A DNA stretch of 24,377 bases from Gemmobacter sp. (GCA_003509785.1 DOMY01000210.1:7572-31948), one strand, 5' to 3'. Numbered from the stretch's first letter, positions 7,606 through 15,881 are shown. Translations and numbers: made by a program. The notes: a model not told the origin generated them from the sequence alone.

Positions 7606-8439
7606 ATGGCGACCAACACCCTGTCTGCAGGGCTGTCCCTGAATGGCAAAACCTGCATCATCACCGGCGCCGCATCCGGCATCGGCGAGGCAGTGGCACG
7701 GATCTACGCCCAGAACGGGGCGAATGTGGCCATGATCGACTTTGATCGCGACCGGCTGGACCGCGTGGCGGCCGAAATCGCGGCCGAAGGCGGCACGGTG
7801 CTGCCGATCTTTGCCGATGTCTGCGAAGAAGATACGGTGCGCGCCTTCTTCAAGCAGGTGAACGATACTTTCGGGTCGATCGACGTGGTGGTGAATTCGG
7901 CCGGGCGCGACAGCCTAGCTCCGCCGGTGACCCAGGTTACGCTGGAAGAATGGAACAAGACCATCGGCCCGAACCTGACCGCCGTGTTCCTGTGCTGCCG
8001 TGAGGCGTTTGTCTATATGGAGCAGCAGGCCGAAGGCGGGCGGATCATCAACATGGGCTCGTCCTCCACCCGCGTGGCTTCGGGCCCCGGGCACAGCCCC
8101 TATCGCGCTTCGAAACACGGGATGCTGGGTTTTTCCAAGAACATCCTGCTGGAAGGCAAGGACAAGAAGATCGGCGTCACCGTGCTGAACCCCAGCCATG
8201 TGAAGACACCGATGACCGAGATCATCGACAAGGGGCTCTATGACGGCGATCTGGTGGCCTATACCGATGGCTGGCTGGACGAGAAGGAGATGAAGGAGGG
8301 CATCCATGCCTCCTGCATCGAGGTCGACAACGTGGCCTGGCTGGCGCTTTACGTTGCCACCCGCACCCCGGATGTCACCATTCCGACGATCAGCCTGTAC
8401 CCCACCCACAAGGTGCATCGCTACGGCATGGAGGTCTGA
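7606..8439 (+). CDS. Short-chain dehydrogenase/reductase (SDR), copy B
   Basis: A 277-residue NAD-dependent SDR. The cofactor loop is TGAASGIG (20-27), Asp45 at the end of the second strand favours NAD, and NSAG (97-100) replaces NNAG. The catalytic residues are a Ser near 152, Tyr166 and Lys170 (YRASK). The C-terminus reads YPTHKVHRYGMEV, unlike the RADGG ending of the other two SDRs, so it is a different subfamily. The start at 7606 is preferred over the ATG at 7588 because GGAGGA (7594-7599) lies at correct spacing and the conserved part begins shortly after. It sits between the aldolase and two zinc dehydrogenases in one operon and probably oxidises a hydroxyl on the same substrate or its acid derivative. 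Confidence 0.92.
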   Translation: MATNTLSAGLSLNGKTCIITGAASGIGEAVARIYAQNGANVAMIDFDRDRLDRVAAEIAAEGGTVLPIFADVCEEDTVRAFFKQVNDTFGSIDVVVNSAGRDSLAPPVTQVTLEEWNKTIGPNLTAVFLCCREAFVYMEQQAEGGRIINMGSSSTRVASGPGHSPYRASKHGMLGFSKNILLEGKDKKIGVTVLNPSHVKTPMTEIIDKGLYDGDLVAYTDGWLDEKEMKEGIHASCIEVDNVAWLALYVATRTPDVTIPTISLYPTHKVHRYGMEV

Positions 8440-8443
8440 CCGG

Positions 8444-9499
8444 ATGAAGGCCGCCGTCTTCAAGGGGCAGGGCAGGGTCACGCTCGACGAGCGGGCCCGC
8501 CCGGTGCCCGCCCCGGACGAACTGCTTGTCCGGGTGCAGGCCGCATCCATCTGCGGCACGGATACCAAGATCATCCGCGGCGGCCATTTCCGCGTCGGGC
8601 CGGACGAAACCCGGGTTCTGGGGCATGAGCTGGCCGGCGACATCGTGGAAACCGGCGCGCATGTGCGCGGCTGGCAGGTGGGGCAGCGTGTCTCGGTGGT
8701 GCCGAACATCGGCTGCGGGCGGTGCGACATGTGCCGACGCGGGCTGAACAACATGTGCCCCGATTACGATGCCTTCGGCATCAACATCGACGGCGGGTTT
8801 CAGCAATACATGATCGTCACAGCGGCGGCTCTGGCAGGTGGCAACCTGTTCGAACTGCCGCCGGGCATGAGCTATGAAGAGGCCTCGCTGGTGGAGCCGC
8901 TGTCGTGCTGCTTCAACGCCTGGAAGGATCTGCATGTCACACCGGAAGACCGGGTGCTGATCCTGGGCACCGGGCCGATTGCCGGGCTGTTCCTGCAGCT
9001 GGCCCGAGCCTATGGCGCGCGGCAGGTGATCGTCGTCGGTCGCCGTGCCGAACGTCTGGCCGAAATCGCGCCTTTGGGCGCCACCGATACGGTGGACAGC
9101 AGCCGCGAAGACAGCGTCGCCGCGGTGATGCGGCTGACCGGAGGGCGCGGGGTGGATGTGGCGCTGACCTGTGCCCCGGCGCCAGAGTTGCAGCAGCAGG
9201 CGATGGCGGTTCTGGCGCGTTACGGACGGTTGAACTTCTTTTCCGGGCTGACCAAGGGCAGCACGGTCGAGATAGACACCAACAAGGTGCATTACTGGGG
9301 CCTGAAGCTGCTCGGCTCTACCGGGTCGAGTGTTCAGGATTACGCCCGCGCGCTGCAGCTTGTCGAAAGCGGCAGCATCAGGGTCGGCGATGTGGTGACC
9401 CATCGCTTTGGCATGGCCGATGCCGTTGCAGCCTTTGACCATGCCCTGAGCGGCAAAGGCATGAAGACGATCATCTTTCCGCAGGAGGAGAAGCTGTGA
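8444..9499 (+). CDS. Zinc-dependent sorbitol/L-iditol dehydrogenase-like oxidoreductase
   Basis: A 351-residue medium-chain dehydrogenase. Catalytic zinc ligands are Cys37 (ICGTD), His61 and Glu62 (GHELAG), with Glu151 near the active site. A structural zinc lobe is intact with Cys91, Cys94, Cys97 and Cys105 (GCGRCDMC...C). The Rossmann motif GTGPIAG is at 175-181. The ATG at 8444 lies 4 nt after the previous stop, and longer in-frame starts would extend into the SDR gene. Proteins of this kind oxidise secondary alcohols of polyols or sugar acids using NAD(P). It is followed with a one-base overlap by a GatD-like relative, so two successive oxidations of polyol-like intermediates are plausible. 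Confidence 0.92.
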   Translation: MKAAVFKGQGRVTLDERARPVPAPDELLVRVQAASICGTDTKIIRGGHFRVGPDETRVLGHELAGDIVETGAHVRGWQVGQRVSVVPNIGCGRCDMCRRGLNNMCPDYDAFGINIDGGFQQYMIVTAAALAGGNLFELPPGMSYEEASLVEPLSCCFNAWKDLHVTPEDRVLILGTGPIAGLFLQLARAYGARQVIVVGRRAERLAEIAPLGATDTVDSSREDSVAAVMRLTGGRGVDVALTCAPAPELQQQAMAVLARYGRLNFFSGLTKGSTVEIDTNKVHYWGLKLLGSTGSSVQDYARALQLVESGSIRVGDVVTHRFGMADAVAAFDHALSGKGMKTIIFPQEEKL

Positions 9500-10548
9500 T
9501 GAAAGCGGCTGTTCTGCACGCCCCCGCCGATCTGCGCGTGGAAGAGGTGCCGGTGCCCGAAATCGGCGCGCAGGAGGTTCTGGTGCGCGTGATGGCGGCG
9601 GGAATCTGCGGCTCTGACATCGGGCGGGTGATGGTGACGGGCACCTATCGCTTCCCCACCATTCCGGGCCACGAATTTGCGGGTGAGGTAGCTGCCGTCG
9701 GCGCGGAGGTTACCCACCTGTCGCTAGGCGACAGGGTGGCGGTGGCGCCGCTGATGCCTTGCGGGCAATGCGCCTGGTGCCAGGCGGGAAAGTTCTCGCT
9801 ATGCGACAGCTATGATTTCATGGGATCGCGCAGTGACGGCGCCTTTGCCGAATACCTGAAGGCGCCCGCGCGCAACGTGCTGAAGGTGCCCGAAAGCGTC
9901 AGCTTCGAAGAGGCGGCAACGATCGAGCCTGCCGCGATCATCCTACACGGCATCCACAAGCTGAACATCGCGCTTGGCGATGCCGTGGCGGTGGTGGGTT
10001 GCGGTGCGCTGGGGTATTTCGCCTTGCAGTTCGCAAGGCTTTCGGGGGCGCAGCCGCTGATCGCGATTGATGTCGACGATGAAAAGCTGGCGCTGGCGCG
10101 CGAGGTTGGCGCCGATATCTGGATCAATCCGGCAAAAGAAGATGCGGTTGCGGCGGTTCTGGCGGCAACCGGCGGGCGCGGCGTGGCTGTGGCACTGGAA
10201 TGCGCGGGTTCGGCCCCGGGGCGCGACCTGTCGATCCTTGTCACCGCCAAGCAGGGCAAGGTGATGCTTTATGGCACGGCCTATGGCGATGTGACCTTTG
10301 CTGAAAAGGCCTTTGCCCGCATGGTGCGCGACGAGCTGGAGGTGGTGGGATCGTGGAATTCCTATTCGCTGCCGTTTCCGGGCAAGGAATGGTTCGACAT
10401 CATCGAACTTCTGGCGAAGGGGCGCTTGAAGATCGGCCCCCTCATCACCCATCGCGCGGCGCTGGACGACGCGCCCGCCATCTTTGCGGCACTGAATGCG
10501 CGGACATTCGGCCCCTACCACAAGATACTGTTCAAGCCGAACGGCTGA
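9499..10548 (+). CDS. Galactitol-1-phosphate 5-dehydrogenase-like zinc dehydrogenase
   Basis: A 349-residue zinc medium-chain dehydrogenase. Catalytic ligands are Cys37 (ICGSD), His58 and Glu59 (GHEFAG). The structural zinc Cys residues are 88, 91, 94 and 102. It resembles E. coli GatD: YDFMGSRSDGAFAEY matches YDFIGSRRDGGFAEY, and it also shares the EL.V.GSW..YS..(W/F)PG.EW block and PL(I)..HR near the end. GatD oxidises a phosphorylated hexitol to a ketose phosphate, so a phosphopolyol substrate is a reasonable inference, supported by the kinase gene that follows. ATG 9499 (overlapping the previous stop as TGATG) is preferred. A GTG at 9496 is also possible. A GGAGGAG ribosome site lies upstream. 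Confidence 0.9.
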   Translation: MKAAVLHAPADLRVEEVPVPEIGAQEVLVRVMAAGICGSDIGRVMVTGTYRFPTIPGHEFAGEVAAVGAEVTHLSLGDRVAVAPLMPCGQCAWCQAGKFSLCDSYDFMGSRSDGAFAEYLKAPARNVLKVPESVSFEEAATIEPAAIILHGIHKLNIALGDAVAVVGCGALGYFALQFARLSGAQPLIAIDVDDEKLALAREVGADIWINPAKEDAVAAVLAATGGRGVAVALECAGSAPGRDLSILVTAKQGKVMLYGTAYGDVTFAEKAFARMVRDELEVVGSWNSYSLPFPGKEWFDIIELLAKGRLKIGPLITHRAALDDAPAIFAALNARTFGPYHKILFKPNG

Positions 10549-10590
10549 GAACCACCGGGGCACAAGACGACAGGGGCAAGGGAGGAGACC

Positions 10591-12096
10591 ATGACCCAAT
10601 CCTATGTGATGGCGCTGGACGAGGGCACCTCGAGCGCCCGCGCCATCCTGTTCGACCGCAATGGCGCCATCGTGGCCATCGGTCAGCGCGAGTTTCGCCA
10701 GATCTACCCGAAACCAGGCTGGGTCGAACATGACGCGACCGAGATCTGGGCCACCCAGCTGTCGGTCGCACGTGAAGCGATCCAGCAGGCCGGCATTTCG
10801 CCCGGTCAGGTGGCGGCCATCGGCATCACCAACCAGCGCGAGACCTGTGTGATCTGGGACAGGCGTACCGGCCAGCCCATTCACAATGCACTGGTCTGGC
10901 AGGATCGCCGCACATCGGGCACCTGCGATGCGCTGAAGGCGCGCGGGCTGGAGCCTTATGTAAAAGAGGCCACAGGGCTGGTGATCGACGCCTATTTCTC
11001 GGGCACCAAGCTGGCCTGGATGCTGGATCATGTGCCTGGCGCACGCGCGCGGGCCGAACGGGGCGAGCTGGCAGCCGGCACCATCGACAGCTGGCTGATC
11101 TGGAACCTGACGGGCGGGCGAGTGCATGTCACCGATGCCTCGAACGCCTCGCGCACCTTGCTGTTCAACATTCACAGCGGCGACTGGGATGCCCGTCTGC
11201 TGGCAGAGCTGAACGTGCCGCGCAGCATCCTGCCCGACGTGCGCGACAGTTCCGAAATCTATGGCGCCACCGATCCCGATCTGTTCGGCGCGGCCATTCC
11301 TGTCGCCTCTTCTGTCGGCGATCAGCAGGGTGCGCTTTTCGGCCAGTCCTGCTTTGCCGCGGGGCAGGTGAAGGCGACCTATGGAACGGGCGGCACGCTG
11401 TTGATGAACACCGGGGCAACACCCGTGGCTTCGGACAACGGGTTGCTGACGACGGTGGCCTGGCGGATGGGTGGAAAGCTGGAATATGCGCTGGAGGGCA
11501 CGCTGTTTTCGGTCGGCACTGTGGTGCAGTGGCTGCGTGACGAGCTGAAGCTGATCCATTCCGCCGCCGAAACCGAACCCGCCGCGCTGGAGGTGCCGGA
11601 TACCAACGGCGTCTACGTCGTGCCCGCCTTCACCGGACTGTCGGCGCCGTTCTGGGATCAGTACGCCCGCGGCACCATCGTTGGCATCACCCGGGGCGCC
11701 AACCGCAATCACCTGATCCGTGCCGCGCTGGAAAGCATGGCATATCAGATCCGTGATGTTATCGACCGGATGGAGGCGGATTCCGGTATCGCGCTGGCTG
11801 AGTTGAAGGTGGATGGCGGCGCGTCGATGAACAATTTCGTGCTGCAGTTCCAGGCCGATCAGCTGGGGGTGCAGGTGCTGCGCCCCACGGTGATCGACAC
11901 AACGGCGCGCGGGGCGGCGTTCCTGGCGGGGCTTGCTGTTGGTTTCTGGAAGGACCGCGCCGATCTGACCACTGCCTTCACGCTGGACCGGGCCTTCAGC
12001 CCGTCAAACAACCGGGCGCAGGCCGATGCGCTTTACCGCGGCTGGGGCCGCGCCCTGGACCGTGCCCGCGACTGGGCCGACCACGATCAGGATTGA
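10591..12096 (+). CDS. glpK: Glycerol kinase family protein (FGGY)
   Basis: A 501-residue ATP-dependent kinase closely resembling bacterial GlpK over its whole length (IYPKPGWVEHD, GITNQRET, FSGTK, VHVTDASNASRT, NTNGVYVVPAFTGL.APFWD, LAVGFW). The residues that hold glycerol in E. coli GlpK are all kept: Arg83, Glu84, Trp103, Tyr135 and Asp244. The first phosphate loop reads DEGTSSAR, where E. coli has DQGTTSSR. The glycine-rich loop used for fructose-1,6-bisphosphate inhibition in the E. coli enzyme is not visible. It would make sn-glycerol-3-phosphate, but no GlpD or GlpF lies nearby and a GatD-like phosphopolyol dehydrogenase precedes it. A longer polyol is therefore an alternative. ATG follows GGAGGAG. 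The next gene starts 4 nt after its stop. Confidence 0.9.
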   Translation: MTQSYVMALDEGTSSARAILFDRNGAIVAIGQREFRQIYPKPGWVEHDATEIWATQLSVAREAIQQAGISPGQVAAIGITNQRETCVIWDRRTGQPIHNALVWQDRRTSGTCDALKARGLEPYVKEATGLVIDAYFSGTKLAWMLDHVPGARARAERGELAAGTIDSWLIWNLTGGRVHVTDASNASRTLLFNIHSGDWDARLLAELNVPRSILPDVRDSSEIYGATDPDLFGAAIPVASSVGDQQGALFGQSCFAAGQVKATYGTGGTLLMNTGATPVASDNGLLTTVAWRMGGKLEYALEGTLFSVGTVVQWLRDELKLIHSAAETEPAALEVPDTNGVYVVPAFTGLSAPFWDQYARGTIVGITRGANRNHLIRAALESMAYQIRDVIDRMEADSGIALAELKVDGGASMNNFVLQFQADQLGVQVLRPTVIDTTARGAAFLAGLAVGFWKDRADLTTAFTLDRAFSPSNNRAQADALYRGWGRALDRARDWADHDQD

Positions 12097-12100
12097 TGCG

Positions 12101-13048
12101 ATGAACCATGACCCAGCCACCCGCCCGACGATGTACTTCATCGGGGTTACCACTGCCAAATCCTCGATCATGAAGGTGTTTCCGGCCTGGGCCGATCATC
12201 TGGGGCTTGATGCCGTGCTGAAGGGCATCGACTTTGCCCCCAGCTCTGACCCGGCGGCCTATCGTTCTGCCGTGGAATTCATCAAGGCCGATCCGCTGTC
12301 GCTGGGCGCGCTGGTCACCACGCATAAGGTGAACCTGCTGAAGGCCGCAAAAGACCTGTTCGATGATCTTGATCCCTATGCACAAACCCTGCACGAGATC
12401 AGCTCGATCTCCAAGCGCGGCGACAGGCTGGTTGGCCATGCCAAGGATCCGATCAGCGTGGGCGTCAGTCTTCAGGCCATCGTGCCGCCGGGCCATTGGG
12501 CTGCAAGCGGGGCCACGCTTTGCATTCTGGGGTCGGGCGGATCGTCGCTGGCGCTGACGCTTTATCTGCACAACAGGAAAGCGGTGGGCGGCGATGTGCC
12601 TGCCCGGATCGTCGTCACTGCCCGGCGCGAGGCCAGCTTGACGGAAATGCGCCATGTCCATGCCCAGATCGGCTTCAACATCCCCGTCGACTATCGGCTG
12701 GCCCCCACGCCCGCAGATGCCGATGCCGTGGTGGGGGCGCTGCCCCCCGGTTCGATGGTGGTGAATGCCACGGGCCTTGGCAAGGATGGCCCCGGATCGC
12801 CGCTGTCTGACGCCGTGCAGTTCCCGCAAGGCGGGCTGGTATGGGAGTTCAACTATCGCGGCGATCTGGTGTTTCTGGATCAGGCCCGCGCCGCCGCAGG
12901 CCCCCGCGGCCTGACGGTGCATGATGGCTGGGTCTATTTCATCCACGGCTGGACCCGCGTGATCGCCGAAGTCTTCAATATCGACATTCCCATGGCGGGC
13001 CCGGCCTTCGATGCGCTTGGCCGGATCGCCCGCGATGCAACCTCCTGA
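12101..13048 (+). CDS. Divergent shikimate/quinate dehydrogenase-like oxidoreductase
   Basis: A 315-residue protein with the AroE fold. The catalytic pair appears kept as Lys76 (LVTTHK) and Asp116 (VGHAKD), and a Rossmann loop GSGGSS is at 144-149, followed by NATG.G and a C-terminal DGW.YFIHGWTRV helix. The N-terminal substrate motif G.P..HS.SP of true shikimate dehydrogenases is replaced by GVTTAKSSIMKVFP, and GAVNT is replaced by EISSIS. Shikimate itself is therefore unlikely to be the substrate. It lies between glycerol-kinase-like and phosphoglucose-isomerase genes, so it probably reduces or oxidises a ring or chain hydroxyl of a pathway intermediate. The start at 12101, just after the kinase stop with AGGA upstream, removes a 25-residue non-conserved extension. 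Function is unassigned. Confidence 0.85.
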   Translation: MNHDPATRPTMYFIGVTTAKSSIMKVFPAWADHLGLDAVLKGIDFAPSSDPAAYRSAVEFIKADPLSLGALVTTHKVNLLKAAKDLFDDLDPYAQTLHEISSISKRGDRLVGHAKDPISVGVSLQAIVPPGHWAASGATLCILGSGGSSLALTLYLHNRKAVGGDVPARIVVTARREASLTEMRHVHAQIGFNIPVDYRLAPTPADADAVVGALPPGSMVVNATGLGKDGPGSPLSDAVQFPQGGLVWEFNYRGDLVFLDQARAAAGPRGLTVHDGWVYFIHGWTRVIAEVFNIDIPMAGPAFDALGRIARDATS

Positions 13049-13060
13049 AAGGAAATCGAC

Positions 13061-13636
13061 ATGTCCGACATGACCCCGACCCGCTTTGATTTCGACACCG
13101 TCACCGGCCTGTCGCAAACCGCGAAAGCCATCGCCCGGCCGCTGTCCACGCTGCGCGGCTATTTCCACGATGCGGCGGCCTTCGATGCCGCGCTGTCTGC
13201 CGGTGATCCGCTGGTTTACGAATATTTCGACATGGGCGTACCAGAAACCGATGGCAATGTGGCCTATGGCACAACCTCAATCAAGCCGGGCAAGATCGGC
13301 GATGAATATTACATGACCAAGGGCCACTTCCACACCGTGCTGGATACTGCCGAGGTCTATTACTGCCTGTCGGGCCACGGCGGCATGATGATGGAAACGC
13401 CGGAGGGCCAGGTGGAATGGCGCGAAATGAAGCAGGGCGACGCCGTTTATGTGCCCGGCCGCTGGGCGCATCGGTCGATCAACATTTCGGCCACCGAACC
13501 TTTCGTGATGTTCTTCGCCTTTCCCGGCCATGCCGGGCATGACTATGGCACCATTGCCACCAAGGGTTTCCGCAAGCTGATGGTCGAACGCGACGGCAAG
13601 CCCGTCATGATCGACAATCCGCGCTGGAACGGCTGA
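13061..13636 (+). CDS. pgiA: Archaeal-type (cupin) glucose-6-phosphate isomerase
   Basis: A 191-residue single-domain cupin very similar in layout to Pyrococcus furiosus phosphoglucose isomerase: it shares DP.VYE, TKGHFH..LD.AEVY, TPEG, VYVP..WAHR, HDYGTIA.KGF and DNPRW. Predicted metal ligands are His89, His91, Glu98 and His137. The enzyme interconverts glucose-6-phosphate and fructose-6-phosphate using a bound metal ion. This form is known from Euryarchaeota and scattered bacteria and is unrelated to the usual bacterial PGI. Length matches the family (about 190). AAAGGA precedes the ATG, 12 nt after the shikimate-like gene. In this operon it may serve a hexose phosphate other than glucose-6-phosphate, though the active site looks canonical. 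Confidence 0.93.
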   Translation: MSDMTPTRFDFDTVTGLSQTAKAIARPLSTLRGYFHDAAAFDAALSAGDPLVYEYFDMGVPETDGNVAYGTTSIKPGKIGDEYYMTKGHFHTVLDTAEVYYCLSGHGGMMMETPEGQVEWREMKQGDAVYVPGRWAHRSINISATEPFVMFFAFPGHAGHDYGTIATKGFRKLMVERDGKPVMIDNPRWNG

Positions 13637-13649
13637 CGCCGTAACCGCC

Positions 13650-14570
13650 ATGACCGGGAAAATCGCTGTCACCCCGCGTTCGCTTTCGGGCGCGGGCCAT
13701 CCCGCGCTGTCTTTATTGACGGAGCGCGGCTATGAAATCGTCTTTCCCGCACCGGGAAAGACACCCTCGGAAGACGATCTGCTGCGCGCCGTACCCGGCT
13801 GCGTGGGCTGGCTTGCCGGGGTCGAACCCATCGGTGCCAAGGTGCTGTCTGCCGCCGACGGGCTGCGTGTCATCAGCCGTAATGGCGTGGGCGTCGACAA
13901 TATCGACCTGCGGGCGGCGCAGGCGCGGGGCGTGCGAATCGAGCGGGCGATGGGCGCCAATGCCCGTGGCGTGGCCGAGCTTGCCGTGACACTGATGCTG
14001 TCGGCCTTCCGGCATGTTCCCTGGTCAGACGCGCGGCTGCATGGCGGCGACTGGCAGCGCCGCATCGGGATCGAGGCCGAAAGCCGGACGCTGGGCATCG
14101 TGGGCTGCGGTGCCATCGGGCGGCAGGTGGCCGAAATCGCGCTGGCCATGGGCATGAAGGTGGTGGGCTATGATCCATTTCCCAACCCCAGCTTTGCCCC
14201 CGTTGGGTTTCGCTATGCCGATCTGGCCGAGGTTCTGGCGGTTTCTGATGCGGTCACAGCGCATTGCCCGCCGGGCGACCAGCCGATCCTGACAGCCCAA
14301 AGCCTGGCCACGATGAAACATGGGGTGACGGTCATCAACACCGCGCGGGCCGAACTGGTGGATGATGATGCGTTGCTGGCGGCACTGGACAGCGGGCAGG
14401 TGGGCGTTCTGGCCACCGACGTTTTTCATGCCGAACCGCCACCGCCTTCGGCGCTGCTGGCGCATGACCGCGTGATCCTGACACCCCATGCCGGTGGCTT
14501 TACCGAAGAAAGCGTGGATCGGGCCACCCGCAGCGCTGTCGAGAATATCCTGAAGGTGCTGGAGCCATGA
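13650..14570 (+). CDS. D-isomer-specific 2-hydroxyacid dehydrogenase (phosphoglycerate-dehydrogenase-like)
   Basis: A 306-residue NAD-dependent dehydrogenase converting a 2-hydroxyacid to a 2-ketoacid or back. The catalytic triad is Arg233 (INTARAELVDDDAL), Glu262 (HAEPPP) and His280 (TPHAGGFTEES). The cofactor loop GCGAIG is at 152-157, with Asp175 favouring NAD. The N-terminal substrate half contains ISRNGVGVDNIDL and NARGVAELAVTLML, as in SerA/GyaR-like proteins, but the ACT domain of SerA is absent. The ribosome site before the ATG is weak (13-nt gap after the isomerase gene), so lower expression or coupling is likely. Its stop overlaps the next ATG (ATGAG). In this pathway it likely handles a sugar acid or short hydroxyacid. 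Confidence 0.92.
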   Translation: MTGKIAVTPRSLSGAGHPALSLLTERGYEIVFPAPGKTPSEDDLLRAVPGCVGWLAGVEPIGAKVLSAADGLRVISRNGVGVDNIDLRAAQARGVRIERAMGANARGVAELAVTLMLSAFRHVPWSDARLHGGDWQRRIGIEAESRTLGIVGCGAIGRQVAEIALAMGMKVVGYDPFPNPSFAPVGFRYADLAEVLAVSDAVTAHCPPGDQPILTAQSLATMKHGVTVINTARAELVDDDALLAALDSGQVGVLATDVFHAEPPPPSALLAHDRVILTPHAGGFTEESVDRATRSAVENILKVLEP

Positions 14571-15877
14571 GCCTCTGGTCCGAAAGCCCCGCCTGTGATC
14601 CAGCCGATCTGCCGTTGCCTGAACAGGGGGCGGCGCTGTGGTGGCTGGGGCAGGCGGGGTTCCTGATCCGGCAGGGTGGCCTGTCGATGGTGATCGACGC
14701 CTATCTTTCGGATTCGCTGGCCGAGAAATACCGGGGCACCCGGTTTCCGCATCAGCGCATGATGCCGCCGCCGGTGGCGCCGGATGACCTGCGCGGCATC
14801 GACTGGCTGCTGTGTACCCATGCCCATACCGATCATATGGACCCCGGCACCATCGCACCGCTTCTGGCCGCCAATCCCCGCGCGCGCGTCTTGGCGCCCC
14901 GCGCCTGCCGCGATCAGGCGCTGGCGCGCGGTGTGCCGCAGGACCGGCTGGTGTTGATCGACGCGGGCGAGACAATCGATCTGGGCGGGGTTCTGGCAAC
15001 CGCAACGCCCGCCGCGCATGAAGACCTGCGGCAGACGGCAGATGGCCATCTGTTTCTGGGCTATGTGCTGACCGGGGGCGGGGTCACGCTCTGGCATTCC
15101 GGCGACACGATCCCGTTTCCCGGGCTTGCGGGTCTGGTGGCACCGCATCGCCCCGACCTTGCGCTGTTGCCGGTGAACGGTCGCGATGCCGAACGCGCGG
15201 CGCATGGCGTACCGGGCAACCTGACACTGGCCGAGGCGGTGGCACTTGCGGATGCCATCGGCGCCCGGGGTATGCTGGGGCATCACTTCGGCCTGTTCGA
15301 TTTCAACACGCTTGATCCCGCCGAGGGCGCGCGGCAACTGGCCATGATGGCACCGCAGGCGGCCATCGCCTTGGTGCAGCCCTTTACCGCCTATCGCATT
15401 TCCCCGATCCGCCGCGGCCCACTGGCGATCCTTGCGATCTGCCGGGGCAATATCTGCCGCTCACCGCTGGCTGAAGGCCTGCTGCGTCGCGCCTTCGCCG
15501 GGCGGCCGGTGCGCATCGACAGTGCCGCGCTGATGGATTGGAACATCGGCCGCGCGCCTGATCCACGATCAATTGCCGTGGCGGCCGCGCGGGGGATCGA
15601 CATTTCGGATCAGGTGGCGCGGCAGCTACGTGAAAGTGACTTTCATGACTTCGATCTGATCCTGGCCATGGATGCCGACAATCTTGCACGCCTGCAGGCC
15701 CTGCGCCCGCCGGGATCACGGGCTGTGACGGTTGCCTTGGGCGATATGGTGCAGGTGGGAACCTCGATGGAAATCGAAGACCCCTATGATTTCGGTGCCG
15801 ACGCCTTTGCACGCGTTTTCGCGCAGCTGGAGCAAGCCGCCCTGCGGGTCGCGCAGAATTCAATTCCGCAACAATAA
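14567..15877 (+). CDS. Fusion protein: UlaG-like metallo-beta-lactamase-fold lactonase + low-molecular-weight phosphotyrosine-phosphatase-like domain
   Basis: A 436-residue two-domain protein. Residues about 1-280 are a UlaG-type hydrolase: it opens with WWLGQAGF, and metal ligands are His85, His87, Asp89 and His90 (THAHTDH), His151, Asp180 (HSGDT) and a His at 239/240. E. coli UlaG opens L-ascorbate-6-phosphate lactone. Residues about 287-436 are a complete low-molecular-weight phosphatase domain: CRGNICRSP (292-300) supplies the nucleophile Cys292 and Arg298, and IEDPY supplies the general acid Asp405. The linker is short and the frame continuous, with family-like sequence on both sides, so the fusion looks genuine. 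A phosphorylated lactone could be opened and its phosphate removed in one polypeptide. This is inference, as a protein-phosphatase or arsenate-reductase-like role is also possible. It is the last gene before the next promoter. Confidence 0.9.
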   Translation: MSLWSESPACDPADLPLPEQGAALWWLGQAGFLIRQGGLSMVIDAYLSDSLAEKYRGTRFPHQRMMPPPVAPDDLRGIDWLLCTHAHTDHMDPGTIAPLLAANPRARVLAPRACRDQALARGVPQDRLVLIDAGETIDLGGVLATATPAAHEDLRQTADGHLFLGYVLTGGGVTLWHSGDTIPFPGLAGLVAPHRPDLALLPVNGRDAERAAHGVPGNLTLAEAVALADAIGARGMLGHHFGLFDFNTLDPAEGARQLAMMAPQAAIALVQPFTAYRISPIRRGPLAILAICRGNICRSPLAEGLLRRAFAGRPVRIDSAALMDWNIGRAPDPRSIAVAAARGIDISDQVARQLRESDFHDFDLILAMDADNLARLQALRPPGSRAVTVALGDMVQVGTSMEIEDPYDFGADAFARVFAQLEQAALRVAQNSIPQQ

Positions 15878-15881
15878 TATA

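Noticed and set aside
9943..11712. A 589-codon leftward reading frame
   Set aside because: It is antisense to the GatD-like dehydrogenase and glycerol kinase genes, whose catalytic motifs are intact. The shadow has low-complexity, family-free sequence.
12101..13048. True AroE of aromatic amino-acid synthesis
   Set aside because: Both substrate-binding signatures of AroE are replaced and the operon is catabolic.
14567..15877. Fusion as an artefact of a missed stop or frameshift between two genes
   Set aside because: The frame is continuous, the linker is short, no internal start with a ribosome site precedes the phosphatase domain, and both domains are full length.
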